A stretch of 64,000 nt of DNA from Stachybotrys elegans (taxonomy: Eukaryota; Ascomycota; Sordariomycetes; Hypocreales; Stachybotryaceae), in the NCBI GenBank assembly GCA_020746835.1, contig JAGPNK010000013.1:1302001-1366000 (forward strand), given 5' to 3'. The notes beneath the pieces were generated by a model. It had not been told where the DNA came from, ran no database searches, and saw nothing but the letters and a program-made list of their open reading frames with translations. Shown piece after piece: positions 55,248-64,000 of the stretch; position 1 is the stretch's first letter; each line of letters opens with the position of its first letter. Both the position numbers and the translations under genes were made by a program.

Positions 55248-57079
55248 CTAAGAGCGTCTCTCGTCCATAGATTTCTCGACAGGTACGGCAATTTCATGCT
55301 GTTCAACATGGGCCTCGCCATTGGCCACTTGCTTGATTGGTACATCGCCTAGATGCTCAGTCGCAATGGCATCCCCAAAGAGCTCGGCAATCTCTTCGAG
55401 GGATTTTCCTGTCTATGACACAAGGTATCGTTAGCAGATAGGCGACAGTGTCCGAGTCGGATGGTCAGACGTACCGTTTCGGGCAGAAAGAAGAAATAAA
55501 ACACGGCGCCTAAAAGATTCGTCGCGATAAAGACAGCATAGAAACGCCAGCTGATGTTGGCTAGCGCGACTGGCGTGATCTGCGACAGCACAATCGAGAC
55601 GACGGCTTTGCATACCATGGCAAACGCCAGGCCCTTGGACCGAAGGAAGAAGGGCAGGATCTCGGTAGGGACAACCCAGATCATGGCGTTGAAGAATATG
55701 GCAAAGCACGTTGAGTAGATGAAGATGGCGGCTATGGCACCCCGTGCACCAGCCTCCGACCCTCCAGCCGTGCCAAACGTCGCACTCAGGCCCATACAGA
55801 TGGCAAGCATGGTGCAGAGGACGAGAGAGCCCGACCAGAGAGTGCGGGTACGCGGCCACTTGTCGGCGACGATGACGAGATAGATGATCTGCCCGATGAT
55901 GCCCATCATACCGTAAGCACCGCTGATAAGCAGGGCCTGGCGACCCGTGAAGCCAACAGTGGCGTAGAAGATGTTCTGGAAGTTCTGGATGACGCCTGAG
56001 CCGCTGAGTTGGCCCATGGCGACTATGAAGGCGGCCGTAAGCGTGCGGCGGGCATACTGCCGCGAGAACATGAACTTGAGTGCCGATGTCCAATTCATGT
56101 CACCCATCATGGATTGCTCCAGCGCAATCTGATCGCGGACCTGCACAATCTCTTGTTCGACAAAGTTGCCGCTGGCACTGCTGTCGTTCTTATCGTGGTG
56201 GAGTTTATGTAGGACAGCCTTGGCCTCCTCGTGGCGGCCCTGCATGACCAGCCAACGAGGAGAAAAGGGAATCCAAAAGATGAGGGCAGACAGCACAAGG
56301 GGCAAAGGAAGCTGCATGGCCAGCGGGATGCGCCACTGGGCGTCGCCCTGTGCAAAGGCGCCCGCATAGCCTATCCAGTTGGCCGTGCCAAACCCAATCG
56401 CAATCATCATGCCTTGGAGCCCGACAAGGAAACCGCGGCGAGATGGGGGTGCCGTCTCGGCGAGGTAGGTTGGCACGACCGGGAGCAGCTGACCACAGCC
56501 AATGCCACCAACAAGACGGCCTGAGATCATCATGCCGACGTTGACTGCCGCGCATTGCAGGACAGCACCAATGATGGCTGTAACAGAGCGAGGTTGTTAG
56601 CTGGCTTGATTATGGCGCAGGAAAGGTCTTATTCTCTTGCTGAGTCGACAAGGGGCGATCGAAGGGCACATACTGAGGATGCAGGCAATGAGGATCGTAT
56701 ATTTGCGACTGAACTTGTCGGCGAGATATCCGCTCGTCATGCCACCGATGGCCTGGCCGGCGTTGTAGCACGATACTATGGCACCTGAGAGAAGCATATC
56801 ATGCGTTAGTAGTGTCTTTGACGATCCTGACAAGCTGATGACATGGCAATGAACCTTACCGGCATACGCGGTGTTGACAGCGTTGGAGCCGTACATTTTG
56901 AGCCGGAAAGACTCATGGCCGAATGTAGTCGCGATAATTCCTAAAGGTTGGGAAGAATAGGGTTAGTCAATGTCCATGGGCAGGCAGCCGACAGAGGGCG
57001 TCATCGTACCTGAATCCAAACCAAAGATAAAGCCGCCCTGTGCGCTGACGAGCGCAATGGTGATGATGAGCCAATTCAT
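55248..57079 (-). CDS. MFS sugar transporter
   Basis: Twelve-helix permease of the sugar-porter family in the plasma membrane. The start at 57079 gives MNWLIITIALVSAQGGFIFGLDSG. Family motifs are YNAGQAIGGMTSGYLADKFSRKYT (helix 2-3 loop), GRLVGGIGCGQLLPVVPTYLAETAPPSRRG (loop 4-5), IPFSPRWLVMQGRHEEA (PESPRWL equivalent), and the PET-TGKSLEEI end of helix 12, joined by an intron at about 55416-55478. The cytosolic C-terminus ends at 55248. Other introns lie near 56580-56670, 56785-56858 and 56941-57010. It diverges from a GH78 alpha-L-rhamnosidase gene over a 627-base shared promoter, which suggests uptake of a sugar released by that enzyme. L-rhamnose specificity is inference. Confidence 0.9.
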
Positions 57080-57706
57080 GGTGGTGAGAGAGGCGTTGGG
57101 ATAGATGGGGTAGAGGCGTCCTTCTGGGATGGAAATGAGCGACCGTTATATCGAGAGCTCGATGACACAGTCTCGGAAGCCCAGACCTTGACCAGCTCGG
57201 AACAGCTGAGAGGCAACGCGAGGGTTCCGAGCATGGACAATCCGGGGCCCCACGTTATGGCTCTTCTGACCCCTCAGCGGCACTGTTGAGGCGAGGGACA
57301 GAAGCGTAAACGGTGATGCCGGAAAGATCATTTCTGTGAACTTGAATGGGTCTCGACGCGCGGAGAAGAAGACTAGGCACTGGAGGTGGGCCAGAAAGGG
57401 GGTGAAGGGGGTGAGGTGATTCTAATTAGCCTCCTCCGCAAGGGGTCCCCATGGGGCAGTTTGGAGGCCCTCTGGGGTGGTTCTCAGGTATCCACAGAGT
57501 TGACGAGGAAACCCGAGGCTCGGATGTGAAGTCGAGCAATATTCCCCGCAGCAAGTCGACTGCTGAACCGACTCGGATGGCTGATCCGAAGAAATTGTTA
57601 CCCCGGATCTCTACTCCTTCTCGTCAGTGCTAGTCACGACGTTCTCCTCTCTCTGCTGCACCACAACCTCGCGTGGCCGACCATTGTAGTATCGGAGCTG
57701 GCCAAC
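57080..57706. promoter_or_regulatory. Shared divergent promoter with an 8 bp inverted repeat
   Basis: 627 bases between the transporter (minus) and rhamnosidase (plus) starts. It contains CTCGGAAC at 57196-57203 and its exact reverse complement GTTCCGAG at 57224-57231, separated by 20 bases. A CGG-N9-CCG pair lies near 57577-57591. CGG-based dyads are the usual binding sites of Zn2Cys6 regulators, two of which are in this window. Function is not shown. Confidence 0.45.
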
Positions 57707-60517
57707 ATGCACTCACCCACCATCTCAAGACCTGTCTTTGAGCACCATCATAGCGGGCTCGGAATTGGCTCATCGCGGCCCAGGATTTCCTGGCAGTTCG
57801 GCGCCCTTCCCGAGACAATATACGACTGGAGGCAAACCAGTTACGAAGTCGAGGTCACCTTCAGTTCAGCTCCCGACAACGTCTTACTTTTCCATGTCAC
57901 AAGCGACAGGTCAGTGCTCGTCCCGTGGCCATCTCGGCCATTGACATCCGGAGAGGGCGCATTTGTTCGAGTCCGTGTTACTGGCACATACAAGCTGTCC
58001 ATTAATGGCGACTCGACGACTGTGGTGGGAACTGGAGAGTTCTCACCATGGTCTCCATCCGCTATGGTAGAAGCCGGGCTTCTTCAGTCATCGGACTTAC
58101 AGGCACGCTTCATCACCTCTGCAGACAACATTGGCCCGCGAGGTCCGCTTCGACCGATCCGATTTCGTAAAGACTTCTCCTTACCACCACAATTCGGTGG
58201 TCAAGGATCCTACCGTGCTCGACTTTACATCACTGCCCTCGGTGTATACGAGGCCTTCATCAACGGCCAGAGAGTAGGCGATGAGTATATGGCTCCTGGA
58301 TGGACCAGTTACAAGCATCGCCTTGCCTACCGAGCGCACGACGCGACGCATCTGCTTGATCCTCGGAGGCCAAACGTGCTGGCTATTGAGGCCGCCGAAG
58401 GCTGGTGGGCTGGCCGTCTTGGCTTCAATGGCGGACAGCGATTCAGATACGGAGACCGCATCGGCGTCTGGGCACAACTCGAAATCACCGACAACTCGTC
58501 CCAGCGGTGGTGCCTTGGCACGGATGAGTCGTGGGTGTGTGGCCCAAGCCCGATATTGACCAGCGAGATCTACGATGGCGAAGTCTACGACGCAAGAGAG
58601 GAAGACAAGGGATGGAATACAATAGGGGAATTGCCCAGACTCAATGCCCCTGTAAAAATTCATCCATGGCCGTCTGCCAATTTGTTCTCTCCAGATATGG
58701 CGCCCGTGCGTGTCACCGAGGTGCTGCCTTGTATCAAAGTCTTCCAAAGCGCCAGTGGTAAAGTCATTCTTGACTTTGGTCAGAATCTGGTCGGCGTGCT
58801 TCGCGTCAAGTCCATGACAGTCATGCACGGCGAAGAAGTGGTCTTCACCCACGCCGAGGTCATGGAGCACGGCGAGCTTGGCACACGGCCGCTCAAGTTG
58901 GCCAAAGCGCGGGACATTGTCATCGGTAGTGGGAAAACTCTGACGTCCTGGACACCGAAGTTCACATTCCACGGCTTCCGATATGTACAGATAGATGGGT
59001 GGCCCGGGCAAGGCCTGCCTGCCCCTGAGGAGTTTGAAGCACTGGTGATGCACACAGACATGGCGAGGCGGGGGTTCTTTGAGTGCTCAAATCAGAGCGT
59101 CAACCAGCTGCACCGCAACATCGTCTGGTCTATGCGTGGCAACTTCTTATCGCTGCCCACCGACTGCCCTCAGCGGGACGAGCGCCTTGGCTGGACCGGA
59201 GACGCTCAGGTCTTTGCACCCACAGCAACCTTTCTCTATGACACGATGGGGATTCTCGGTAGCTGGCTCGAAGATCTAGCAGCCGAGCAGCTTGCGGAAG
59301 GCCAGGGCGGGATTCCACCTGTGGTTGTTCCTTTTGCACTAGGCCCTAACTTTCGTTCCAATATGCCCCAGGCCGCCTGGGCCGACGCGGCTGTGCTCAT
59401 GCCAGATGTTCTGCACCGGTACAGCGATGACGAAGCCCTGCTCGAGCGACAGTTTGAGAGCATGCAGGTCTGGCTCGAGCAGGGCGTGGCCAGGGCCCCT
59501 GATGGACTCTGGGACCCAAATCAGTGGCAGTTTGGCGACTGGCTTGATCCCAGCGCACCTCCGGAAGATCCTGTCAACGGCCGGACAGACCCCGTGTATG
59601 TGGCAAATGCCTACCTGGTGCACTCGACAAACGTCTTTGCGCGGATATGTCGTTCTCTTGGCAAGCATAAGCTAGCTGAGCATCACGAGGCGCGTGCGAC
59701 CAAGCTCCTCGAGCTCTTCCAAAACCGTTACGTGACCCCTGACGGCAACCTCATGTCATCGACTCAGACAGCACTGGCTCTTGCAATCGCCTTTGATCTG
59801 TATCCTCGCCAACACTCCCAGCGCCAGACCGCTGCTGCCGCGCTGGACCGCCTCGTGCGCACCGCCAGATTCAACATTGCCACCGGCTTCGCAGGGACGC
59901 CCGTCATTACTGCAGCGCTGACAGCTGCGGGGATGTCGCAGCTCGCATACCGCATGCTGCTCGAGACGCGATGCCCGAGCTGGCTGTACCCCATCACAAT
60001 GGGCGCAACGACCGTCTGGGAACGCTGGGACAGCATGAGGGCCGACGGCTCCATCAACCCGGGCCACATGACGAGCTTCAACCACTACGCGCTGGGTGCT
60101 GTGGCGGACTGGCTGCATTCGACCGTGGGTGGGCTCGCGCCTGCGGAGCCGGGATGGCGGGTGATTCGGGTCCGACCGGTGCCAGGCGGAAACATTACGA
60201 GTGCGAGCGTGCGGTTTCATGGACCGTATGGTGCTGTGGCGTGTCGTTGGGAGTTGGAGGGGAATGTCTTCTCAATGAAGATCACTGTCCCGCCGAACTG
60301 CACCGCTCTAGTCACATTACCCTGCGATATTAGCTCACCATTCCTGGCTGTGACGGACAATAGTGCAATCACGAATGGGAATCATGGAAGAGAGAGAATA
60401 CGTGAAGTGGGCTCTGGCTTACACAGCTTCACCTGTGAGTTTGACGCTGGGGAATGGCCGCCCAAGCCATTTACGCCCCCTTTTCTGCCAGCACCACCAG
60501 TGACGATTGCTGAATGA
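57707..60517 (+). CDS. GH78 alpha-L-rhamnosidase
   Basis: Intronless frame of 936 residues. N-terminal beta-sandwich domains include RISWQFGALPETIYDWRQTS and YITALGVYEAFINGQRVGD (the rhamnosidase N domain). The (alpha/alpha)6 catalytic domain carries the family hallmark DCPQRDERLGWTGDAQVFAPT, whose Asp/Glu residues include the acid. It is followed by WLEDLAAEQLAEGQGGIPPVV and TTVWERWDSM...SFNHYALGAVADWL near the C-terminal beta domain. There is no signal peptide, so the protein may be intracellular and act on imported rhamnosides, consistent with the divergent transporter. Alpha-L-rhamnosyl bonds occur in pectin, flavonoids and saponins. The length is normal for the family. Confidence 0.93.
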   Translation: MHSPTISRPVFEHHHSGLGIGSSRPRISWQFGALPETIYDWRQTSYEVEVTFSSAPDNVLLFHVTSDRSVLVPWPSRPLTSGEGAFVRVRVTGTYKLSINGDSTTVVGTGEFSPWSPSAMVEAGLLQSSDLQARFITSADNIGPRGPLRPIRFRKDFSLPPQFGGQGSYRARLYITALGVYEAFINGQRVGDEYMAPGWTSYKHRLAYRAHDATHLLDPRRPNVLAIEAAEGWWAGRLGFNGGQRFRYGDRIGVWAQLEITDNSSQRWCLGTDESWVCGPSPILTSEIYDGEVYDAREEDKGWNTIGELPRLNAPVKIHPWPSANLFSPDMAPVRVTEVLPCIKVFQSASGKVILDFGQNLVGVLRVKSMTVMHGEEVVFTHAEVMEHGELGTRPLKLAKARDIVIGSGKTLTSWTPKFTFHGFRYVQIDGWPGQGLPAPEEFEALVMHTDMARRGFFECSNQSVNQLHRNIVWSMRGNFLSLPTDCPQRDERLGWTGDAQVFAPTATFLYDTMGILGSWLEDLAAEQLAEGQGGIPPVVVPFALGPNFRSNMPQAAWADAAVLMPDVLHRYSDDEALLERQFESMQVWLEQGVARAPDGLWDPNQWQFGDWLDPSAPPEDPVNGRTDPVYVANAYLVHSTNVFARICRSLGKHKLAEHHEARATKLLELFQNRYVTPDGNLMSSTQTALALAIAFDLYPRQHSQRQTAAAALDRLVRTARFNIATGFAGTPVITAALTAAGMSQLAYRMLLETRCPSWLYPITMGATTVWERWDSMRADGSINPGHMTSFNHYALGAVADWLHSTVGGLAPAEPGWRVIRVRPVPGGNITSASVRFHGPYGAVACRWELEGNVFSMKITVPPNCTALVTLPCDISSPFLAVTDNSAITNGNHGRERIREVGSGLHSFTCEFDAGEWPPKPFTPPFLPAPPVTIAE

Positions 60518-60744
60518 GAGTCATCAAATAGAAAAATCCAAGGACACCAGTATCTTGTATTCGAGACTCAGACCATAATGCGCCTCAACGTAACAGCTGT
60601 CAAAATTATGTATAGGGTAGCTGTATCCAAGCTTCATTGCTGCCTAGCGACTCAGCCAAAGGCACTTGTAACCCTTTCCTTCAGTGCAGCTGGCAGATAA
60701 CCAGTCAGTACATGGCGACTTCATACACTGCGTGAAAGGGAAAA

Positions 60745-61386
60745 ATGGAGACGCCCAAAGTAATTCAAGACAAGCACGCCATCTCTGTCGTGCTCTGGGG
60801 TGGCAATAACCCTCAAGATCCTCTTGCAGACCCGGCGGGTCACATGGCGCTCGCTGTGCACGCCGACATCTCGCAGCCAGTCACTTGTCACCTACACCAT
60901 GCGCGATGCCCAGACCAGGTGCGCTTCATATACGAATCGCGGCCCTCACAGCGCTTCGCCGCAGACCCAGCGCCGCGCGGTCGTTGCGAATTACGTGGAG
61001 GCCTGAGTGCGGATGATGCCCGCGCCGCCAACGAAGTCTTGGCCCGCTTCGGTGCCGACGAGGCCTGGCTGCCCTTCTATGGCGAGGGGAACTGCCACAA
61101 TTGGACTGCCGCGGCGGTCCGCGCGCTGGAGTCCGCTGGCCTTGCTGAGTCGGGCGATGGGGCGGCATGGGAGGCTCTCATAGGAAGGGGACCAAGGGCT
61201 ATGCAGCGCAGCTGGGTCGAGGAGAGGGGGGGAGGTGGGTGGACTGTTCTGAGTTTACTGGAGCTCGTGTCGTGTCAGCGGACGCGAGGTGGGCTGATGC
61301 AGGAGAGGATCCAGGAATCTTGTCATCAGGAACAGGGAATGCTACCAGCATCAAGGATCGTGTCAACGTGTTACAAAAGTTACTAG
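60745..61386 (+). CDS. Unknown protein with GHMAL and NCxNW motifs
   Basis: Intronless frame of 213 residues, GC-rich. It contains HAISVVLWGGNNPQDP, then GHMALAVHADISQP, and FYGEGNCHNWTAAAVRALESAGL. A conserved His block followed by an NCxNW/NCQDW-like Cys block is seen in many fungal proteins of unknown function and recalls the arrangement in papain-like or LRAT-like folds, where His and Cys form the active site. I do not recognise a named family. No signal peptide is present. It lies between the rhamnosidase and a convergent Zn2Cys6 regulator. The last 40 residues are low in conservation features, and the true end could differ. Confidence 0.6.
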   Translation: METPKVIQDKHAISVVLWGGNNPQDPLADPAGHMALAVHADISQPVTCHLHHARCPDQVRFIYESRPSQRFAADPAPRGRCELRGGLSADDARAANEVLARFGADEAWLPFYGEGNCHNWTAAAVRALESAGLAESGDGAAWEALIGRGPRAMQRSWVEERGGGGWTVLSLLELVSCQRTRGGLMQERIQESCHQEQGMLPASRIVSTCYKSY

Positions 61387-61470
61387 GCGGCGAGAGCAGA
61401 TAAGGGTGCACGCCGACTTTAACATCACTACAACAAATATGTTCTTTCGAGTCAAGCCTTAGAAGCGGAG

Positions 61471-62632
61471 TTAGAGATTCCTCTTTGTAACCTGACGTAA
61501 GAGCTCCCCTAGTTGAGTTCTGAGATCATGATAGCAGTCTACGCGAGCCTGTATAGCGACTGCGCTGCTGGTCGCGTCATGCCCCCCTGCCAGCGCACTC
61601 ACTTGATTGACAAGCTCAAGGCCGTGTTGCAGTTCCCGCGCAAATGCTTGTGTCCTCAAGGCCAGTCGATCCTCTATATCAGCAGCACACCCCACAAGGC
61701 CCAGCCCGCCCCCAAGGCCGCGAAGACTAGAGGGTTGGTCCTTGTGTTTGCTGGCAATGAGGTCACCATAGCCCACCTGGAGGAGACCTAAAACCTGATA
61801 CATGATTGTGGCGAAGAGCATCAGGCACCTGGGGTTTCTTGAAGTCTGCTGCATGCCGATCAAGCCATGTAGCTTCTTCAGGGCATGCCGGATGACATTC
61901 AGGATAATCTTGAAGGCACTGACGCCGGCGATTAGGTAGTCTTCAAGGTCAGTGACCATATGACAGCATTCTTGCACGCACTGGCCGTCTACCGTATCCT
62001 TGGCTTGTGCCGAACAAGACGGGATGGCCACAGGAGAAGCCCCGCACCCTCGTCGCGCAGACTTATCCCCGCCTTGTGGCTGTTGCTGCTGGTGGTCGCT
62101 TTGATGCTGCTGCCCAGGCTGGTGTTGTTGCTGGTGCTGTTCATGCCCCTCTCGGGCTTCACTGGAAAATTCCCCGGAAATTGTATCGGCTTGAGTAGAC
62201 TGAAGCTGCCAAGAGTCCGGCCCAGCCATGATCTCGTCGTAGTCGTGCTCGGTGACCTGTATATCGAGTTCGGCAGAGGTCATGGCCGGGGCAGCAGTGG
62301 CGTCGAATGACTCCTGACTGCTCCGGGAGCGCTGCCTAATTGAATCGGGGGTAGGCATGCTAGTCTTCTTCTTGGCTCGGACGCCTGGGACCTTGCCAAC
62401 GCGGGACTCGACATAAACACAGGCATCCCCGGTGACTCGACATCGCTGGCAGCCCGACTTTTCGCCCGAACACTTGACCTGTTTGCGGGGGTGAGTCAAG
62501 GGCGGGCGAGAATGGACATTGGCGGGCCGCCCTCACCTTGGCAGCACAGCAGCGGTTGCAGGCGCTGCGCAACCTGACTTGGCCTCGCGAGCGACGCGAC
62601 GTTGACGCCAGGGCCGCCGCCGCTTGTTCCAT
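61471..62632 (-). CDS. Short Zn2Cys6 regulator (AflR-like architecture)
   Basis: Regulator of 367 residues from two exons (62632-62537 and 62478-61471). The zinc cluster spans the intron: RSACNRCCAAK joined to VKCSGEKSGCQRCRVTGDACVY gives six cysteines with CX2CX6C...CX2CX6C-type spacing. A basic linker, a Gln/His-rich stretch (about residues 130-165) and a C-terminal helical region (DLEDYLIAGVSAFKIILNVI, LMLFATIMYQVLGLLQVGYG) follow. A short regulator with the cluster at the N-terminus and this C-terminal block resembles the AflR-type regulators of secondary-metabolite clusters. No such cluster is adjacent, so the target is unknown. The 3' end is 84 bases from that of the NCxNW gene. Confidence 0.85.
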
Positions 62633-63220
62633 GTCGCGTCACACTGCGGTTGTCTTAAGGTTCAGCGGCAGTGGGGTGAAGGTCGGCGGAGGATAGACCA
62701 GAGGGATCAATCCATTGCCACACAAGGCCAGGAGGTTTGATGATAGAGAGTGCTCTGATGTGGTGGCGAGGAGTACATCCCTGCGACAAGGGCGGCAGTG
62801 GGTGGGTGCGCATTGACTCTTTGCTTCGTCCGGCTCAATAGGGAACCTCGGTCAAGTCTTGATTTGCACAATGTTGGCTGCGCAACTTGGACCGACCTTC
62901 TGTTGGCCGTTACAGGCATCTTGGCTTACTCCTGCTTGGAAAGGAGCTTACAGTAAGCGAAGTGCTGTTGTCTCTGAGTGCCTGTCTAAAAGTACACAAG
63001 GAACCACACACAACCAAAGTTCCTCACCAGCCAACTCAGGGGCTAAACGAACATATCTCGAGTTATTGGGAATCTCTCTCCCCAAGCCCCTAAAAACCTC
63101 ACAGCAAAATTTTCACCTTCTGTCATTGACCAAGTATGTCCCGGCCGGGTCCACCCAACCGTCTGGCCGTGAACCACGTCGGTGTAGTTAGTGAAGAGCC
63201 AGGGGTCTTGAGGTATCCCG
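62633..63220. other. Intergenic, 0.6 kb
   Basis: Upstream of the short regulator gene and downstream of the ankyrin-repeat gene, both on the minus strand. Nothing else is recognised. Confidence 0.4.
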
Positions 63221-64000
63221 TTAGTATAGCCGATATAACTGATCTAAAGCGTCTGGATTAATTTTGACGATAGAAGCGTAGCACTTACGAGTTTTTGTAT
63301 TCACCGTGTTTCCGAACTCGCGGAGTTGGGCTGAGCGCCAGGAAAGCCAGTGCTCGGCACCGGACTGCGGCACCTGACCACCGATGAGAACAAAGTGATC
63401 GACTCGCCATGCAAGGTTCACCACAAAGGAGGCGGCTTCCGTACCCTCAAGTCCATCTGGCAGAGTGGCTTTAAGTTCAAATCAGTTAGATAAAAGTGTC
63501 AGGTACGAATCTCGCTCAAACACAATCGAAGCCTCCATGCGAACCGGGATCACATACAATCAATATACTCCCAAGAGATTCCCAACTCATCAGCTGTCTT
63601 CCATAAGCACTGCATAAAGTCGCTCTTTGTTGATTCAGTCTGTCTCAGGGCCACAGAACTTGGGAGTCTGTCAGTATCCAGATACCGCAATTCGTGGCTT
63701 GCTTCCTTACCAATAGGGGATGGTTGTATTCTCTTTGGCCAACCGAGCGCCAATATCCCTCAGGTACCTGTATGTCTTAATTGTTCTCTTCTTGAAGGCA
63801 CGTATCCAGGCTTCAGGATAGTAATCTTTGTCCAGAAACCCGAGATAGTATCCCGTACAATCTAGAGGTGTCAAACCATGATTGTCTTCTTGGTTTAGAT
63901 CAATGGACTGTTGCTTTCCCATCATATGACGATAGATTATCTCAATTGCTGCGAGATTAGAGTGGGCTGCTGCTAAATGAAGGATTGTCTTTCCTTGGCG
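63221..64000 (-). CDS. Ankyrin-repeat protein, 3' part (runs off the window)
   Basis: The frame is already open at 64000 with RQGKTILHLAAAHSNLAAIE, an ankyrin repeat, followed by a second (DNHGLTPLDCTGYYL). Introns near 63654-63708 and 63483-63540 join IPYC to SVALRQTESTKSDF and WEYIDS to TLPDGLEGTEAASFV. The C-terminus includes VVNLAWRVDHFVLIGGQ and ends at 63221. The N-terminal part lies outside the window, so the full domain order is unknown. Fungal ankyrin proteins often carry NACHT, patatin or CorA-like partners. The exact splice sites are less certain than the repeats. Confidence 0.6.

Noticed and set aside
58181..59053. Long minus-strand open frame inside the rhamnosidase gene
   Set aside because: Antisense shadow of the GC-rich GH78 coding frame; the plus-strand protein has full family motifs.

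Overview
The window is nuclear DNA from a filamentous ascomycete, most likely a Sordariomycete and perhaps Hypocreales. The genes are split by short introns of 49-80 bases with GT..AG borders and CTRAY-like branch points. Several families are typical of Pezizomycotina: Zn2Cys6 regulators, a HET-domain protein, Pth11/SAT4-type rhodopsin-like receptors, and fungal CBM1 modules. Repeats show the one-directional C-to-T/G-to-A mutation expected of RIP. The species cannot be named from the sequence.

Layout. 0.5-4.0 kb: a CorA-like metal-ion-transporter-type protein. 5.9-7.1 kb: a pectate lyase with an N-terminal CBM1. 7.5-13.4 kb: a flavin monooxygenase next to a bifunctional tryptophanase-dimethylallyl(indole/tryptophan) prenyltransferase, a compact candidate pathway for prenylated indoles. 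14.6-18.3 kb: a rhodopsin-like receptor and a HET protein. 21.2-22.3 kb: an AA9 polysaccharide monooxygenase with a C-terminal CBM1. 23.6-30.4 kb: a P450, a short-chain dehydrogenase and an acyltransferase, all on the plus strand, resembling a small tailoring cluster without a core enzyme. 30.7-33.1 kb: a secreted DPP5-like peptidase. 34.5-35.3 kb: an unknown protein whose first 21 residues copy the histone H3 tail. 35.4-37.2 kb: a CFEM-containing Pth11-type receptor.

37.2-46.4 kb is gene-poor and repeat-rich, with a decayed LysM-like gene, a broken small secreted protein gene, and three copies of a retroposon-like repeat. Two short copies lie elsewhere (10.3 and 27.6 kb). Three of the five copies are bordered by 10-16 bp direct repeats that abut the same element end.

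46.4-64 kb: another SAT4-type membrane protein, a GH11 xylanase, a histidine phosphatase, a Zn2Cys6 regulator followed by a truncated methyltransferase, a divergent sugar transporter/GH78 rhamnosidase pair, an unknown NCxNW protein, a short Zn2Cys6 regulator, and the 3' part of an ankyrin-repeat gene that runs off the end.

Taken together, the window encodes plant-wall degradation (pectate lyase, AA9, GH11, GH78, sugar transporter) plus secondary metabolism and receptor genes. The two strongest candidates for something new are the tryptophanase-prenyltransferase fusion with its monooxygenase, and the histone H3 tail mimic.
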